A DNA stretch of 64,000 nucleotides from Caballeronia sp031450805 (GTDB taxonomy: Bacteria; Pseudomonadota; Gammaproteobacteria; Burkholderiales; Burkholderiaceae), in the NCBI RefSeq assembly GCF_031450805.1, contig NZ_JARTVY010000001.1:2728001-2792000 (forward strand), written 5' to 3'. A model generated the notes under the pieces. It ran no database searches. It was not told the DNA's origin and saw only the letters and a list, made by a program, of their open reading frames with translations. Below, one piece after another: positions 35,773 to 43,952 of the stretch (positions are counted from its first letter, which is position 1; each line of letters begins with the position of its first letter). Position numbers and translations under genes: made by a program.

Positions 35773-38700
35773 ATGCACACGGTAGTTCTCGGCTGGTTCG
35801 GTGCATCAGTCGTCTGGTTCCTTGCGCTTCTCTGGCGCGTCGTCAAATCGGTGATGCCGGGCGGTGCGGGCCTGCGTGGTCCCGGCACGATCCGGCTGTG
35901 GCTCGGCTTCTTCTGCGTGCTGCTGTCGAGCGCGACGCTCGAGGGGGCGCTCGCCGGCGCGATGGAAGCGCAGGAGAACGTCAATCGCGGCGGGCGGGCG
36001 CTTGCAAGCGGGCTGGCTGGCATCGCGCAGCCTGCGGGGGCTATCGCCGTGGCCGCGCTGGTGCTTCTCGTCAGTCTTCCGTGGCTCGTCGACTTCAGCT
36101 GGCGTTCGGTGCTCCGCTGGGTCGAAGAGGCGTTCGGCTTCGGCCTGCCGCAGAGCTGGACCACGCCGTCCGAGGAACCCGAGCGCGAGACGCGTCCGCG
36201 CGATCAGGCGGGCGCGAAGTCGAAGTCGAAGTCGAAGCTCGGGAAGATGCGCTGGCGGGAACGCCGCACGCGCGAACCGGCGGGCGGGAGATACGCCGTG
36301 CGGGGTATCGGCGGAGAACATTTCGATGCGATGAGCCTGCGCACGGCGCACGACGAGTCGACGCTCGGCATGTCGTCGGGGAACCGCAGCGGGCGTTATC
36401 AGCGGCCGACCGTGTGGCGTCCGCCTTCGACCGGCAAGCGCACGACGAGGCGCGCGGAAATTGCTGCGGGGAACATCGCCGCGACGGCGGAAGCGTACTC
36501 GAAGCGCCCTGCGTTCGAACGCGCGGGCGCGGCGGCGCCGGCGGCCTTCGTCGAACCGGTCGCGCCGGACGGATGGCTCAATTCGCTGTCGACGTCGGCG
36601 GCCGCGCTCGGGTCGTCGAAGTCGGCTGACAAGGCGACGGCGCGTGGCGCCGTGGGACCTTCGCTCTCGGCTGCATCGGCTCGTTCGGCTGCTTCGGCCG
36701 CTTCGGTTGCTCCGGCTGCTGCGGTCGATCGAACGTCATTCGCGCCTGCTCGCGCGCCGTTGCCGTCGAAAGCCTCGCTGTCGACGAGCACGAGCGCCGT
36801 GGCTCCGCCGCGGACCGCCGCCGCGCCCTCGCCGTCGCCGATGTCGCGCGGCATTGCGAAGCGCGCGTCGCCGGCCGACGTGACGCGAAGCACCGCTGCC
36901 CGCGACGTGCGTGTGCAGCCTTTCGCCGCGCCGGCTTTTTCTCGCGCTCCGGCGCCGTCGAAGCCGCCGCCGCCGCCCGAAGCGATTCAGGCGACCTTGC
37001 GTTCCATCGAAGAAAACGCGGCGCTCTGGACATCGCTTGCCGGGGCGAGTCTCGCTCGCGATCATGAAGCGCAAACGCTGCCCGAGAACGGAACGGCTGC
37101 AGGCGGCTTTCCTGCATCCGCCCTGCCCTCTTCGCTTCGTCGAGACGACGCGGAGCAAGATGCGTCGGCCGCTGCGCCTCAGTCGATCGCGACCGTTGTC
37201 CCGGAAGCGGTTCGCGCGCCGGCGGTTGACCGTTTGTCGGAGCCTTCGGTGCAGGTGCTCGCGGGTTCGGTCTCGGATAACGATCATTCCTGGATTGCGG
37301 CTCCGAGCGCCGCCAACGACGACGGACGAGCGTTGAATATCGACGCATCGCCGGTGCAGGATTCGCGGCAAGCGTCGAACTCGGCAGCGGATGCCGTTTC
37401 CAATGCCACCGCGGCGAGTGCAGTCCAGGCGCGGCCGTTCGAGGCGGCCACGAGTGCGACAGAGCCGTCGTCTGACGACGATGCAACACCCACCGCTGAC
37501 GAAGCATCGATGACCGCGCGCATCGAAGCGGATGCAGCAGCATCCACGTCCGCGCCCGACGCCGCCGAAATGGAAGCGCAACCGGCAGCGACCGAAGTCC
37601 CGCACGGCCCGGCCTCGCAGCGGCCCTCGGATGCTTCCGCGCCTGCGCTTTCCCACCTGCCATCGGCAGCGGGTACGAACGAGCACGATTCGATGCTCGA
37701 CCCGGCCGAACTTCAGCAGCAGCCGGCGACGACCGCGCAGGCTGCGCGACCGCCCGCGTTCGAATCGCCGATCAGCGCGGCGCAGCGGCCAACTGAAATC
37801 GACGCGCCCGTCGCGCGAGCAATCCCGGTCGCAAGAGCCGCCGATGACGAGCCGATGCAACCCGAAGCGCCCGGCACGGCACGAGATTCCATCGCCCCGC
37901 CGCTTTCGGCCGCCGCACCTTTCGCGCCGGTTGCCATCGCGGTATCCGCGAACGACCACCCGCGCGAACCCGCATGGCCGCCAGCGCTCCCGCCCGCGTC
38001 GCCGCTGCTGCGGGCCGAACCGTCGGCATTCGAACCTGCGGACTATTCCCACGACGCCGCCGCCCCGGTTCTCCCGCCTCCGTTCCCCGAGTCGCTGCCG
38101 GATCGGACGCCGACGCCGCCCTGGTCCGACGACACTCCGTTCGTCCCGCCAGCGGCTGCGACTTCGACGGCACGCGCCGAGTCGCCGCAAGCGCCGCAGC
38201 AGTCAGCCCGCGAAACGCCCCCCATCGCCATCGAACGCCCCGCGCCTGCCGCCGAACCGCGTCAGCCCGTGCGCGGCTTCGCCGGCGCCGCGTTCGAGTT
38301 TCACGCGCCGCAAGCATCGGCAGTGGAATTGCCGACGCTCGACCTGCTCGAACCCGCGTCCGACGAAGTCGAGCCCGTCTCCGAGGAGCGCCTCGCCGAT
38401 ACGGGCCAGCTGATCGAGCAGCGCCTGCAGGAGTTCAAGGTGCCGGTGACGGTCGTCGGCGCGTCGGCGGGCCCGGTCATCACGCGCTTCGAAGTCGAAC
38501 CGGCGCTCGGCGTGCGCGGCAGCCAGATCGTCGGCCTGATGAAAGACCTGTCGCGCGGGCTCGGCCTCACGTCCATCCGCGTCGTCGAAACCATTCCCGG
38601 CAAGACCTGCATGGGCCTCGAGTTGCCGAACGGGAAACGCCAGATGATCCGCCTGTCGGAGATTCTCGAGCAGGACGTGTATCGCTCGTCGAAGTCCAAT

Positions 38701-39801
38701 CTGACGATTGCGATGGGCAAGGACATCGTCGGCAATCCGGTCGTCACCGATCTCGCGAAAGCGCCGCACATGCTGGTCGCCGGCACGACGGGTTCGGGCA
38801 AGTCGGTCGCGATCAACGCGATGATCCTCTCGCTGCTCTACAAGGCGAAGCCCGAGGACGTGCGCCTCATCATGATCGATCCGAAGATGCTGGAGCTCTC
38901 CGTCTACGAGGGCATTCCGCATCTGCTCGCGCCCGTCGTCACCGACATGAAGCTCGCCTCCAACGCGCTCAACTGGTGCGTCAGCGAGATGGAAAAGCGC
39001 TACCGGCTGATGTCGGCGGTCGGCGTGCGCAATCTGCAGGGCTTCAATCAGAAGGTGCGCAATACGGAGGCCGCGGGCAAGAAGCTCACGAATCCGTTCT
39101 CGCTGACGCCCGATGCGCCCGAGCCGCTGTCGACGCTGCCGCTGATCGTCGTCGTCATCGACGAGCTCGCCGATCTGATGATGGTCGCCGGCAAGCAGAT
39201 CGAGCAGTTGATCGCGCGGCTCGCGCAGAAGGCGCGCGCGGCGGGCATCCACCTGATTCTCGCGACGCAGCGTCCTTCGGTGGATGTCATCACCGGCCTC
39301 ATCAAGGCGAACATTCCGACGCGCGTGGCCTTTCAGGTGTCGTCGAAAATCGATTCGCGCACGATCCTCGACCAGATGGGCGCCGAATCGCTGCTCGGCG
39401 CGGGCGACATGTTGTTCCTGCCGCCCGGCACCGGCTATCCGCAGCGCGTGCACGGCGCGTTCGTCGCGGACGACGAAGTGCATCGCGTGGTCGAGTATCT
39501 GAAGCAGTTCGGCGAGCCGGAATACGAGGAAGGCATCCTGTCCGGGCCGACGGCGGAAGGCGGGTCGCAGGACCTGTTCGGCGAATCGCCGGACGCCGAA
39601 GCCGATCCGCTCTACGACGAAGCCGTCGCGTTCGTCGTGCGCACGCGGCGCGCATCGATTTCGTCGGTGCAGCGTCAGTTGCGCATCGGTTATAACCGCG
39701 CCGCGCGGCTCGTGGAACAGATGGAAGCCGCCGGACTGGTCTCGCCGATGGGCACGAACGGCAATCGCGAAGTGCTCGCGCCGCCCGGCCCCGGCGAGTG
39801 A
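35773..39801 (+). CDS. ftsK: DNA translocase FtsK/SpoIIIE with a very long disordered linker
   Basis: Septal DNA pump for chromosome segregation. The 1342-residue product has two to three membrane segments in the first 115 residues (HTVVLGWFGASVVWFLALLW, then LWLGFFCVLLSS, then AIAVAALVLLVSLPWLV). A linker of roughly 750 residues, rich in Ala, Pro, Ser and acidic residues, follows. The motor starts near 866 and shows Walker A GTTGSGKSVAINAM at about 1004 and Walker B VVVIDELADLMM. The KOPS-reading gamma domain SISSVQRQLRIGYNRAARLVEQ ends the protein. The ATG at 35773 is preferred over a GTG at 35719 outside the membrane segment. Confidence 0.95.
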   Translation: MHTVVLGWFGASVVWFLALLWRVVKSVMPGGAGLRGPGTIRLWLGFFCVLLSSATLEGALAGAMEAQENVNRGGRALASGLAGIAQPAGAIAVAALVLLVSLPWLVDFSWRSVLRWVEEAFGFGLPQSWTTPSEEPERETRPRDQAGAKSKSKSKLGKMRWRERRTREPAGGRYAVRGIGGEHFDAMSLRTAHDESTLGMSSGNRSGRYQRPTVWRPPSTGKRTTRRAEIAAGNIAATAEAYSKRPAFERAGAAAPAAFVEPVAPDGWLNSLSTSAAALGSSKSADKATARGAVGPSLSAASARSAASAASVAPAAAVDRTSFAPARAPLPSKASLSTSTSAVAPPRTAAAPSPSPMSRGIAKRASPADVTRSTAARDVRVQPFAAPAFSRAPAPSKPPPPPEAIQATLRSIEENAALWTSLAGASLARDHEAQTLPENGTAAGGFPASALPSSLRRDDAEQDASAAAPQSIATVVPEAVRAPAVDRLSEPSVQVLAGSVSDNDHSWIAAPSAANDDGRALNIDASPVQDSRQASNSAADAVSNATAASAVQARPFEAATSATEPSSDDDATPTADEASMTARIEADAAASTSAPDAAEMEAQPAATEVPHGPASQRPSDASAPALSHLPSAAGTNEHDSMLDPAELQQQPATTAQAARPPAFESPISAAQRPTEIDAPVARAIPVARAADDEPMQPEAPGTARDSIAPPLSAAAPFAPVAIAVSANDHPREPAWPPALPPASPLLRAEPSAFEPADYSHDAAAPVLPPPFPESLPDRTPTPPWSDDTPFVPPAAATSTARAESPQAPQQSARETPPIAIERPAPAAEPRQPVRGFAGAAFEFHAPQASAVELPTLDLLEPASDEVEPVSEERLADTGQLIEQRLQEFKVPVTVVGASAGPVITRFEVEPALGVRGSQIVGLMKDLSRGLGLTSIRVVETIPGKTCMGLELPNGKRQMIRLSEILEQDVYRSSKSNLTIAMGKDIVGNPVVTDLAKAPHMLVAGTTGSGKSVAINAMILSLLYKAKPEDVRLIMIDPKMLELSVYEGIPHLLAPVVTDMKLASNALNWCVSEMEKRYRLMSAVGVRNLQGFNQKVRNTEAAGKKLTNPFSLTPDAPEPLSTLPLIVVVIDELADLMMVAGKQIEQLIARLAQKARAAGIHLILATQRPSVDVITGLIKANIPTRVAFQVSSKIDSRTILDQMGAESLLGAGDMLFLPPGTGYPQRVHGAFVADDEVHRVVEYLKQFGEPEYEEGILSGPTAEGGSQDLFGESPDAEADPLYDEAVAFVVRTRRASISSVQRQLRIGYNRAARLVEQMEAAGLVSPMGTNGNREVLAPPGPGE

Positions 39802-39815
39802 GCGTCAGGCCGTCG

Positions 39816-40889
39816 TCACCATAGGCGGAGCTTGCGCAACAGCAGGATCGTGATGGCGGCGCACCCCGCCATCACACCGATCACGATCCAGAACGAATGG
39901 GGATCGTGCGTGCCGGGCAAGCCGGCCACGTTCATGCCGAAGATGCCCGTCACGAGCGTGGCGGGCAGCAGCAACGCCGACATGATCGCGAGCCACAGCA
40001 GCTTGCGGTTGATGTCCTCGGAAAGCTGCGCCGCGATCTCATCCTGCAGCAGCTTCGCGCGTTCATAGAGCCCTTCGAGTCCGCCGCCCAGTCCGTTGAG
40101 CACCTGAATGGCTTGCACGAGCGCTTCCATCGAACGCGGTTCGGCCCATTCGAGGCGGCGCGTGACCAGCTGCGTGAGGGCGTTGCGCTCCGGGTCGATA
40201 AAGCGCTTCACCTCCACCAGACGCCGCCGCACGTCGCCCAGCTGCGCGCGCCAGTTCGCGTGACTGTTTTCCAGCACGCCCTCTTCGACGTCGTCGAGAC
40301 GATCGCCGATTTCGTCGATGCGGTCCACGAAAGTCTCGTTCAGCGCGCGAATCAGCCCGGCGAACAGATCGACGGTATCGCGGAACGTCGCGCCTTCGAG
40401 GACCGCGTGACGCAGCCGGTCGGTCGATTGCAGCGGACGGGCACGCACGGTGATCATCCGATGGCGATCGACGTAGAAGCGCAGCGCGCCGGTCGCGCGA
40501 TTGTCCTCGCGCGCGCCGGGCGTCGCCGCTTGCGGCGCGGCGGCGACCAGTTCGAGATCCGCGACCACGCCGTACATGAAGTTCGCGCCCATATGCACGC
40601 GCGGCCGCCGGTCCTCGCCGTTCAGGAATTCGCGCGCCACGTCGGGCATCGCGGTGACGCCTTCGAGCCAGCTCTCGACGGTATCGTCGTTGGCTGAGAG
40701 ATGCAGCCACGTGAGACCGTCGCCGGCGACGGCACGACGCGCTTCGTCCCACGAAAGCCGGATCGCATCGCCGCCCGCGAAGTCGAACGCGCTGATGAAG
40801 CCGGGCGGAGCCGGATCGTTTCGGCCGGTGCTCGTGCTCGTGCTCGCGCGGGTGCGCAGGGTCCCGTCGGGGTTGCGGATGGTATCCAA
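39816..40889 (-). CDS. zntB: Zinc transporter ZntB-like (CorA family)
   Basis: CorA-superfamily metal transporter, 357 residues. The long N-terminal soluble funnel (LTWLHLSANDDTVESWL) is followed by two C-terminal membrane helices, the first preceded by the family signature LVTGIFGMNVAGLPGT with the GMN tripeptide. ZntB members usually move zinc, proton-coupled; magnesium cannot be excluded. It is convergent with ftsK, 14 bases apart, and upstream of it lies pagP on the same strand's downstream side. Confidence 0.88.
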   Translation of the reverse strand: MDTIRNPDGTLRTRASTSTSTGRNDPAPPGFISAFDFAGGDAIRLSWDEARRAVAGDGLTWLHLSANDDTVESWLEGVTAMPDVAREFLNGEDRRPRVHMGANFMYGVVADLELVAAAPQAATPGAREDNRATGALRFYVDRHRMITVRARPLQSTDRLRHAVLEGATFRDTVDLFAGLIRALNETFVDRIDEIGDRLDDVEEGVLENSHANWRAQLGDVRRRLVEVKRFIDPERNALTQLVTRRLEWAEPRSMEALVQAIQVLNGLGGGLEGLYERAKLLQDEIAAQLSEDINRKLLWLAIMSALLLPATLVTGIFGMNVAGLPGTHDPHSFWIVIGVMAGCAAITILLLRKLRLW

Positions 40890-40956
40890 TCTTGCTTCTG
40901 CCTTTCAATGCGATTGACGATGGCGGCACCAGATCGCGCGCCGCTGCGGCATCGTA

Positions 40957-41520
40957 CTAAAACTCGTAGCGGCCGAAGAAGAACGCGACATCGCCATCAT
41001 TGAGTCCGGGAATGCGCGGAATGAACGTTCCCATGAACGATGTCCGCCGATAGCGCAGCGACGCCACCGGAAACGCGAGCGGCAGTGGCAGGTAGTGCGC
41101 GACATCGCTGCGCGCGGTGAAGCCCGCGAAGAAACCGCCGCCGACCTGCAATCCACCGAGCACGGGGTTGGTGTACCACTGACGCGCGTAGCCGACGATC
41201 GGCTCGAAGTTGTGGTGCGAGTCGGAGAACGCCATCGCGAAGAGCAGGTCTTCGTTGCCGTTCGCATCGACCCAATGCTTGCCCGCGCCGCCGCCCCATG
41301 ACCACGGATTGAGCTCGTTGCGATTCGTGTAGCCGTCGATATGCCAGCCATAACCCGTCACGTACAGATCCCAGGTGCCGTCGCGCGCGACGCGCATCAC
41401 GCGCTCGCATGCCGACGACAACCAGTCGCGCTTGTAGTCGCACTGAGCTTCGCCGGCATGCGCCGCGCATGACAGACTCAGCAAGGAAACCGTGACCGCC
41501 TTGACCGCTGTTTTTGTCAT
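40957..41520 (-). CDS. pagP: Lipid A palmitoyltransferase PagP
   Basis: Outer-membrane eight-strand barrel enzyme that moves palmitate from a phospholipid to lipid A. The 187-residue precursor has a signal peptide ending AHA at about residue 22. The family's catalytic set is present: His60 in TGYGWHIDGY, and Asp100-Ser101 in AMAFSDSHHNFEP (His33, Asp76, Ser77 in E. coli). The amphipathic N-terminal helix before the barrel and the C-terminal aromatic FFFGRYEF are intact. It would harden the envelope against cationic peptides; elsewhere it is under PhoPQ-type control, not visible here. Confidence 0.92.
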   Translation of the reverse strand: MTKTAVKAVTVSLLSLSCAAHAGEAQCDYKRDWLSSACERVMRVARDGTWDLYVTGYGWHIDGYTNRNELNPWSWGGGAGKHWVDANGNEDLLFAMAFSDSHHNFEPIVGYARQWYTNPVLGGLQVGGGFFAGFTARSDVAHYLPLPLAFPVASLRYRRTSFMGTFIPRIPGLNDGDVAFFFGRYEF

Positions 41521-41582
41521 CGTGAGTGGGCTGCCTGGCTAGTCGAAATCCGGCGCTGCTGAATCCGGTACGGCGCTTCGCG

Positions 41583-42875
41583 TCACGACGGCGAGACGAA
41601 CTTGAAATCCACCGGAGAGCCGATCGACAGCCGCTTCGGGTCCGACGCGAGTTCGCCCGTCGCCGGATCGCGCCGGAAAAAGAACGCGTTGTCGCTCTCC
41701 TGATTGCCGACGACGAGCCAGCGCCCGCCCGGCTCGATCGCGAATTCGCGCGGCGTCTTGCCGAGCGTCGGGTAACGCTTCAGCAGCTTCAGACGCCCGT
41801 TCGCCGGATTGACCGCGAACGCGACGAGCTCGTTGGCGTCACCCCGGTTCGTCGCGTAGAGGAAGCGCCCGTCTGGCGACAGATGCAGCGCGCCGCCGCC
41901 GACCTTGCCCTTGAAACCCGGCGCGGTCATCGGCAGCGATTGCGTTTCCGTCAGTTTGCCGTCGGCGTAATCGAAGACGAGGACCGACGCGTTCATCTCG
42001 GTCGTCAGATAGGCGTGCTTGCCGCTCGCATCGAAGATCAAATGGCGCGGACCGGCGCCGGCCTTCACCGGCGTGTAGCGCGAACCGGTCGGCCCGAACA
42101 GGCCACGGCTGCCATCAGGGGTGTAGCGATAACCGTAGACCTTGTCGACGCCGAGGTCCTGCGCGAAGAGATATTTGCCATCGGGCGAGAACACGGTCGA
42201 ATGGACGTGCGAGTTGTCCTGCCGGCCCTTCACCGGCCCGCTGCCTTCGTGATGCACCGTCAGCACGGACGCGCCGACGTGCCCGTCCGAGGCCAGCGGA
42301 AAGACGGCGAAGCTGCCGCCGGGATTGGCCGCAACCGAATAGTTCGCGGTGAGGAGATACTTGCCGTCGGGCGAGATCGCGAGATAGCACGGATCGTTGC
42401 CATCCGCCGACACGCGATTGAGGAAGCTCAGCTGCCCGCTCGCGCGATCGAAACGGAACGCGCTGACGCCGCCGCGCTGCGACGCGGGACCGTTGTCGCC
42501 GGGAAGCTCGTTGACCGCATAGACATAGTTGTTGTCGCGGCTGACGACGAGGTACGAGGGATTCACCGTCTGCGCCGATGCGATGCGCGTCAGTTCGCCG
42601 TTGCCCGCATCGAACCGATAGACGTAAATGCCTTCGCTCTTGCCTGAGCCGGTGTACGTGCCGATAAGCAGGTCATAGACTTCGCTCGTCGCCGCATTCG
42701 ACGCGCCACTGCCCGCCGAGGCCGGCGCGGGTGCACCGGGCGTCTGTGCGAAGGCGTGCGCGGCGGCGAGCGAGAGCATCAACGCGACGCCTTTGCACCA
42801 GCGCAGCTTCGGCGCGGGCTGGCGCGCAGCTTGCAAAGACGCGTTCGTCGCGGCGCGGGAATGGATCGGTTGCAT
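41583..42875 (-). CDS. Lactonase-family beta-propeller protein, secreted
   Basis: A 430-residue seven-blade propeller of the 6-phosphogluconolactonase (YbhE/Pgl) family. A signal peptide (VALMLSLAAAHAFAQ) precedes the propeller, which starts YDLLIGTYTGSGKSEGIYVYRFD and contains repeated blade motifs such as FSPDGKYLFAQDLGVDKVYGY and LSPDGRFLYATNRG. The signal sequence argues against the cytosolic Pgl role and for a periplasmic lactonase or a carbohydrate-binding role. Catalytic activity is inferred only. Confidence 0.85.
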   Translation of the reverse strand: MQPIHSRAATNASLQAARQPAPKLRWCKGVALMLSLAAAHAFAQTPGAPAPASAGSGASNAATSEVYDLLIGTYTGSGKSEGIYVYRFDAGNGELTRIASAQTVNPSYLVVSRDNNYVYAVNELPGDNGPASQRGGVSAFRFDRASGQLSFLNRVSADGNDPCYLAISPDGKYLLTANYSVAANPGGSFAVFPLASDGHVGASVLTVHHEGSGPVKGRQDNSHVHSTVFSPDGKYLFAQDLGVDKVYGYRYTPDGSRGLFGPTGSRYTPVKAGAGPRHLIFDASGKHAYLTTEMNASVLVFDYADGKLTETQSLPMTAPGFKGKVGGGALHLSPDGRFLYATNRGDANELVAFAVNPANGRLKLLKRYPTLGKTPREFAIEPGGRWLVVGNQESDNAFFFRRDPATGELASDPKRLSIGSPVDFKFVSPS

Positions 42876-43076
42876 GGAACCTCCTCGTCGTCTATTTGCT
42901 GCTTGTTATCAAGGGCGGGTGCCGGCCGGAAAGCTCGGCGCAACGGGCACGGCGGGCGCTTGGGGCCTGCGGGCGCTGTCCGGCAGCAAGTTGCGGACCG
43001 CACGCGCCGACCGCGAGCGACACACCGAGAGACCGAGAGACCGCACCACTCGAACGAACAAAAAGGAGCTGACGCG
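42876..43076. promoter_or_regulatory. Divergent region lactonase / DUF3096
   Basis: About 200 bases between the leftward lactonase and rightward DUF3096 gene. Promoters should lie here; I see no convincing hexamer pair. AAAAAGGAG just before 43077 is the ribosome site of the small gene. Confidence 0.35.
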
Positions 43077-43229
43077 ATGAACATCCACCTGAGCCTCGGG
43101 CCGCTCGTTTCGCTGATCGCCGGCATTCTCATCCTCGTGATGCCGCGGCTGCTCAATTTCATCGTGGCGATCTATCTGATCGTCATCGGGCTGATCGGCT
43201 TGTTCGGTTCGGGTTCGGCCCATCTATAG
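43077..43229 (+). CDS. DUF3096 small membrane protein
   Basis: A 50-residue integral membrane protein with a strong AGGAG seven to eight bases before the ATG. Two hydrophobic helices: LGPLVSLIAGILILVMP and LNFIVAIYLIVIGLIGLFG, joined by a short RLL turn. This matches the DUF3096 family, whose function is unknown. It precedes a strong palindromic hairpin. Confidence 0.85.
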   Translation: MNIHLSLGPLVSLIAGILILVMPRLLNFIVAIYLIVIGLIGLFGSGSAHL

Positions 43230-43302
43230 CACACGTTGCCTTGTGACGCCGATTCACGCCGACGGTTCCGCGCGCACGTCTTTCCTTCGGACTGAAAGCG
43301 AA

Positions 43303-43339
43303 AACGCACGCGTGCGGAATCGACCCGCACGCGTGCGTT
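43303..43339. terminator. 15-bp perfect hairpin, built of two copies of a 12-bp palindrome
   Basis: Arms 43303-43317 and 43325-43339 are perfectly complementary with a 7-base loop. On the minus strand the stem is followed by TTTT, suiting it as terminator of the leftward 82-residue gene; the plus-strand T-run is poor. Each arm contains CGCACGCGTGCG, itself a perfect palindrome. Confidence 0.7.
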
Positions 43340-43382
43340 GTTCTGAGGAGCCGCCTGTCTCCGACAGCGGCCAGACGTTCAA

Positions 43383-43631
43383 TCAGCCGTTCGCGAGCTG
43401 ATCGAGCCGCAAGCGGCCTTGCAGCGACAACGCGCCGACCGCCACGCCGCTTGCGCCGAAGCTATAGCGGTTGAAGCATCCTCGCTCGGTGAGAAAAATC
43501 GCGGTGGTGTCCATCGCGTTGCGGGACAGGCCGAGCCGTTTGTGATCGAGCGCAAGCAGGGCGTCGCTGTCGCGCACGCCGCTTGCGGCGGAAAGAATGG
43601 CGATGCAGTCAGCTTTCGACGGATTGAGCAT
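43383..43631 (-). CDS. Unrecognised 82-residue protein
   Basis: I do not recognise this gene. The 82-residue product starts MLNPSKADCIAILSAASG, preceded by GAGGAA nine bases upstream. It is soluble by composition, lightly hydrophobic, with a helical N-terminal half, an AMDTTAIFLTERGCFNRYSFG segment and a Leu-rich end. No signal peptide. It has its own terminator-like hairpin 44 bases downstream and is divergent from the GH15 gene. A reading from 43700 would add 23 residues. Confidence 0.6.
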   Translation of the reverse strand: MLNPSKADCIAILSAASGVRDSDALLALDHKRLGLSRNAMDTTAIFLTERGCFNRYSFGASGVAVGALSLQGRLRLDQLANG

Positions 43632-43952
43632 GGGTGTCTGTTCCTCGAAACGCGTGCAACGATGAAGAGAAGGCGCTACGCGCCTTACATGAACTTTCAT
43701 TCAAACATCAGGCGATTTTTTTATCAACGGCGGCATCGGCGCAGCGCTAGTGTTTATCCGCCAACGGGGCGCGGCACGCGGTCGCAGCCGGTGTCGCGGC
43801 GGCGCGCGCCCGCGCCGCGTTTTCTGCTCGCCACGAACGATTGCGGCAGAATGCGGCCACATGCACACGCGCTTCTCGCCGCGCCAGTGGATTCGCGCGG
43901 CGTGCCCATCAACCCGGCGCATCGCGCGCCGCTCGAGAGAAGACGTTCGCTT
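43632..43952. other. Divergent intergenic region before the GH15 gene
   Basis: 321 bases between the 82-residue gene and the GH15 gene. A short hairpin AAGGCGC/GCGCCTT lies at 43670-43686 in the leader of the leftward gene, and an AT-rich stretch (GATTTTTTTATC) at about 43708 could be promoter sequence. No gene supported; the open frame running into GH15 has no family similarity here. Confidence 0.4.

Noticed and set aside
36736..38190. Long antisense frames within the ftsK linker
   Set aside because: The linker's biased codons leave few stops on either strand; the products are Arg-rich with no motif.
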